From: Streptomyces peucetius
GTDB lineage: Bacteria > Actinomycetota > Actinomycetes > Streptomycetales > Streptomycetaceae
NCBI RefSeq assembly: GCF_025854275.1
Contig: NZ_CP107567.1
Coordinates: 3,844,001-3,908,000, forward strand
DNA: 64,000 bases
Direction of reading: 5' to 3'
Numbering within the stretch: position 1 is the stretch's first letter; each line of letters opens with the position of its first letter. This document shows positions 61,782-64,000 of this stretch, one piece after another. The position numbers and the translations under genes are program-made. The notes beneath the pieces are model-generated. The model had not been told where the DNA came from. It saw nothing but the letters and a program-made list of their open reading frames with translations, and did not search any database.

Positions 61782-62678
61782 ATGGCCAGCGCCGACAGCC
61801 CGCAGGACCGGCCCGTCATCGCCGGTGTCGACCGCGGGCCCCACCAGGATGATGTCGTACGCTTCGCGGCCCGCGAGGCGGCACTGCGGCGGCGCCCACT
61901 ACTGATCGCGCACGCCATCGACCTGCCCCTGCCCGGAGCATCCCCCTCGGACCAGGAGGGGAGCGGCTCCGCCGCTGAGGCCGGGGCACGGCTGGTCGAT
62001 CATTACGAGCAGCTGGCCCGCAAGGAGTCACCTTCCCTCTCCGTCGCAGGGGAGCTGCACATTGGGCATGCGGCGGCCACCCCGATCGAGCGCTCAGCGG
62101 ACGCCGAGATGATCGTGGTCGGCCACCGGGGCGGTGGTGGGTTTCCACGGCTGCCGCTCGGCTCGGTGAGCTGGCAGGTGGCCACGCACGCCGAATGTCC
62201 TGTCATCGTCGTGCGCCCTGACGGCACTGAGGACCTGCCGGACAACCGTGTCGTGGCTGGTGTGGACACCGATGAAGCTTCCCTTCAGGCGCTGGACGTG
62301 GCCTACGAGGAAGCCGCGCTGCGTGACGCGCGCCTGGACATTGTCCACTGCGCAGTCCACATCGCCACGTCCCCCGCCGCGGCAGTCACCACGATGCCGG
62401 TTGATTTCCCCGTGCCCAGGGGTGGGCCGCAGGAGTTCTTCGACGAGGAACTGGCCAAGCGTCGTGAGCGGTATCCCGATGTGGAGGCAAATTTCTGCAT
62501 GAGGCACGTGCCGCCTGCCCCGCAACTTGTTGAAGCCTCCGGCAATGCCTGTCTTCTCGTTGTCGGCTCGCGTCGGCGCACCGGGGTGCGAAGGTTCCTG
62601 CTCGGCTCGGTCAGCGGTGAGGTGCTGCACACCGCGCACTGCCCGGTCGCTGTGGTTCCTGTCCATGGCGACGCCTGA
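61782..62678 (+). CDS. two-domain universal stress protein (UspA)
   Basis: A 298-aa tandem Usp protein. Domain one: RPVIAGVDRGPHQDDVVRFA...AEMIVVGHRGGGGFPRLPLG and HAECPVIVVRP. Domain two: NRVVAGVDTDEASLQALDVA...CLLVVGSRRRTGVRRFLLG, then HCPVAVVPV. The ATP-binding G-2X-G-9X-G(S) motifs are close to complete in both. Intact, unlike the USP gene at 51 kb. Confidence 0.93.
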   Translation: MASADSPQDRPVIAGVDRGPHQDDVVRFAAREAALRRRPLLIAHAIDLPLPGASPSDQEGSGSAAEAGARLVDHYEQLARKESPSLSVAGELHIGHAAATPIERSADAEMIVVGHRGGGGFPRLPLGSVSWQVATHAECPVIVVRPDGTEDLPDNRVVAGVDTDEASLQALDVAYEEAALRDARLDIVHCAVHIATSPAAAVTTMPVDFPVPRGGPQEFFDEELAKRRERYPDVEANFCMRHVPPAPQLVEASGNACLLVVGSRRRTGVRRFLLGSVSGEVLHTAHCPVAVVPVHGDA

Positions 62679-62728
62679 TCTCGTCGCGGGCTCGCGCCGA
62701 CACGGGGGGAGTGAGAGGGAGTGCGGCT

Positions 62729-64000
62729 GTGGCCACGAATGAGCGGCGGTCCTTGGACAGGCAGGATGGCTACCTGCCCATCGCCGACCACGGGTTGATC
62801 GGGGACGGTCGCGGCTCGGCCCTGGTCGGTCGCGACGGCGCGATCACCTTCATGTGCGTACCGCGCTTCGACTCGCCGCCCTTGTTCTGCGGCCTGCTCG
62901 ACCGGCGCCGTGGCGGCCGCTTCCTCATGGCTCCGGATGACGTCCGGCACAGCACCCAGCGATACATTCACCACAGCGCGGTCCTGGTCACCGAGATGCG
63001 CACGCCGACCGGCATCGTCGAAGTGACCGATGCCTTCGCGCTGCACCCGGCGGCGCGGCTCGAGACGAACGGCCGGTCAGGGACCGGAAGACTGCTCCGC
63101 ACCGCTCGCGTCACGCACGGCGAGGTGAATCTCCACGTGTCCCTGCGACCTCGGGGAGGCGGACGGGTCACCCGCGCACCGCACGGCTGGCACGTGCAGT
63201 GCACGGCGCAGCAGCTGCCTCTTCACCTCACCTGCTCCCATGCCCTTGCCGGGCTCGACAGCACCATCGACATGACTGCCGGAGACCAGCTCTCACTCAC
63301 CCTCGGCTGGGAACCCACCACCAGCCCCGGGAACCACGACGCAGTCGACGCGGCTATGAGGCAGACCGTACGGGCGTGGCAGCGCTGGTCGGCCCACGTC
63401 GTACAAGCTGTGCCGCAACCCGAACTGGTACGACGCTCCGCCATCACCCTGAAGCTGCTGGACCACATGGACAACGGCGCCATTGTCGCAGCCCCCACCT
63501 CCTCACTGCCCGAGTGCATCGGCGGAGCGCGCAACTGGGACTACCGCTACGTCTGGATCCGCGACGCGGCATACGCGGTCTTCGCGCTACGCCGCATCGG
63601 TCTGCCGCAGGAGGCCGGGCGCTTCCTGCACTGGGCTCTGAGCACCGCCCAGTGGCAGGAGCAGCCCCTCGTCCTGTACGACGTCGACGGACGCCCCCCT
63701 GCCCCCGAGAGGATCGATCACGACTTGGAGGGCTACCGCCGCTCACCACCGGTGCGGTGGGGGAACGCCGCCGCGGAGCAGATCCAGCACGACATCTACG
63801 GGGAGATCCTGGACTGCGCGTTCCAGTGGTCCGCCACCGGCGGCACGCTGGGCAGCGAGCTCTGGCAGCGCCTGGCCCACCTCGCCCAGAAGGCCCGAAC
63901 CGCATGGAGCACACCCGATCACGGTATCTGGGAGGTAAGAACCCCCGGGCGGCCGTTCACGTACTCCGCCGCCATGTGCCAGGTCGCCCTCGACCGCGCC
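62729..64000 (+). CDS. GH15-family glycoside hydrolase (glucoamylase/trehalase-like), partial
   Basis: GTG 62729 with GAGGGAG upstream; 424 codons to the window edge. N-terminal beta-sandwich domain (YLPIADHGLIGDGRGSALVG, FMCVPRFDSPPLFCGLLD), then the (alpha/alpha)6 barrel with the hallmark GGARNWDYRYVWIRDAAYAV. Expected substrates are alpha-glucans or trehalose; actinobacterial relatives include trehalases. No signal peptide, so cytoplasmic. The C-terminal part with the second catalytic Glu lies outside. Confidence 0.92.
   Translation, partial: MATNERRSLDRQDGYLPIADHGLIGDGRGSALVGRDGAITFMCVPRFDSPPLFCGLLDRRRGGRFLMAPDDVRHSTQRYIHHSAVLVTEMRTPTGIVEVTDAFALHPAARLETNGRSGTGRLLRTARVTHGEVNLHVSLRPRGGGRVTRAPHGWHVQCTAQQLPLHLTCSHALAGLDSTIDMTAGDQLSLTLGWEPTTSPGNHDAVDAAMRQTVRAWQRWSAHVVQAVPQPELVRRSAITLKLLDHMDNGAIVAAPTSSLPECIGGARNWDYRYVWIRDAAYAVFALRRIGLPQEAGRFLHWALSTAQWQEQPLVLYDVDGRPPAPERIDHDLEGYRRSPPVRWGNAAAEQIQHDIYGEILDCAFQWSATGGTLGSELWQRLAHLAQKARTAWSTPDHGIWEVRTPGRPFTYSAAMCQVALDRA

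Overview
The window is chromosomal DNA of a high-GC actinomycete, almost certainly a Streptomyces. Codon third positions are strongly G/C, starts are often GTG or TTG, and one block (about 17.6-25 kb) carries a recognisable Streptomyces core set: a LytR C-terminal-domain protein, upp, a tRNA-adenosine-deaminase-associated protein, tadA, tRNA-Ser(CGA), a Dabb protein and the tandem SigB-type sigma genes sigF and sigN.

Layout. (1) 1-6.7 kb, all minus strand: ABC ATPase, ABC permease, NarL-type histidine kinase and response regulator, then a tightly overlapping operon of a membrane-anchored XRE regulator, an unknown membrane protein, an LxmK-like kinase-fold protein and a HopA1-family protein cut by the window edge. 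The last two are the signature pair of class V lanthipeptide synthetases, so this looks like the edge of a RiPP cluster with its regulation and export/immunity genes. (2) 6.97-10.9 kb: a wreck zone. A decayed IS3-family element sits inside an IS701-family transposase remnant with a 3-bp target duplication. It is followed by the 3' half of a tRNA-Ser with its terminator, a frameshifted helicase-domain gene, an ATPase C-terminal fragment and a 76-bp imperfect duplication. (3) 11.2-17.3 kb: secreted lysyl-oxidase-like protein, a YCII/DGPF protein with its decayed ECF42-type sigma partner, an HhH-GPD glycosylase and a secreted M28 peptidase. (4) 17.6-25.2 kb: the core block. (5) 25.3-31.4 kb: MarR-controlled MFS transporter with C-terminal carboxypeptidase-regulatory-like repeats, a broken YceI gene, a PPOX protein, a TetR regulator and a truncated MFS gene. 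(6) 31.4-40.1 kb: a minus-strand operon of OmpR-type regulator, sensor kinase, GT2-GtrA and GT39 membrane glycosyltransferases, divergent from a large LAL-type LuxR regulator. (7) 40.5-47.7 kb: secreted subtilisin-like protease, amidohydrolase, DUF2797 protein and an uncommon three-gene ABC system. (8) 47.8-50.9 kb: a second wreck zone with a 30-bp direct repeat, frameshifted GNAT, fused primase/integrase remnants of an integrative element and the 3' half of tRNA-Arg(ACG) as attachment site. (9) 51-64 kb: a stress/ion-homeostasis island with universal stress proteins, three cation/proton antiporters (one with its own KhtT-like subunit), a NarL two-component system, a DUF2180 zinc protein and a GH15 glycoside hydrolase running off the end.

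A striking general trait is the number of genes broken by one- or two-base indels (ECF42, helicase, YceI, GNAT, USP, transposases). Some are certainly real decay, since insertions and deletions with clear boundaries accompany them. Single-base indels in G/C runs could also be assembly error. The most interesting content is the class V lanthipeptide-like operon at the left edge, the short palindromic element found inside two different broken genes, and the two tRNA-derived attachment scars.
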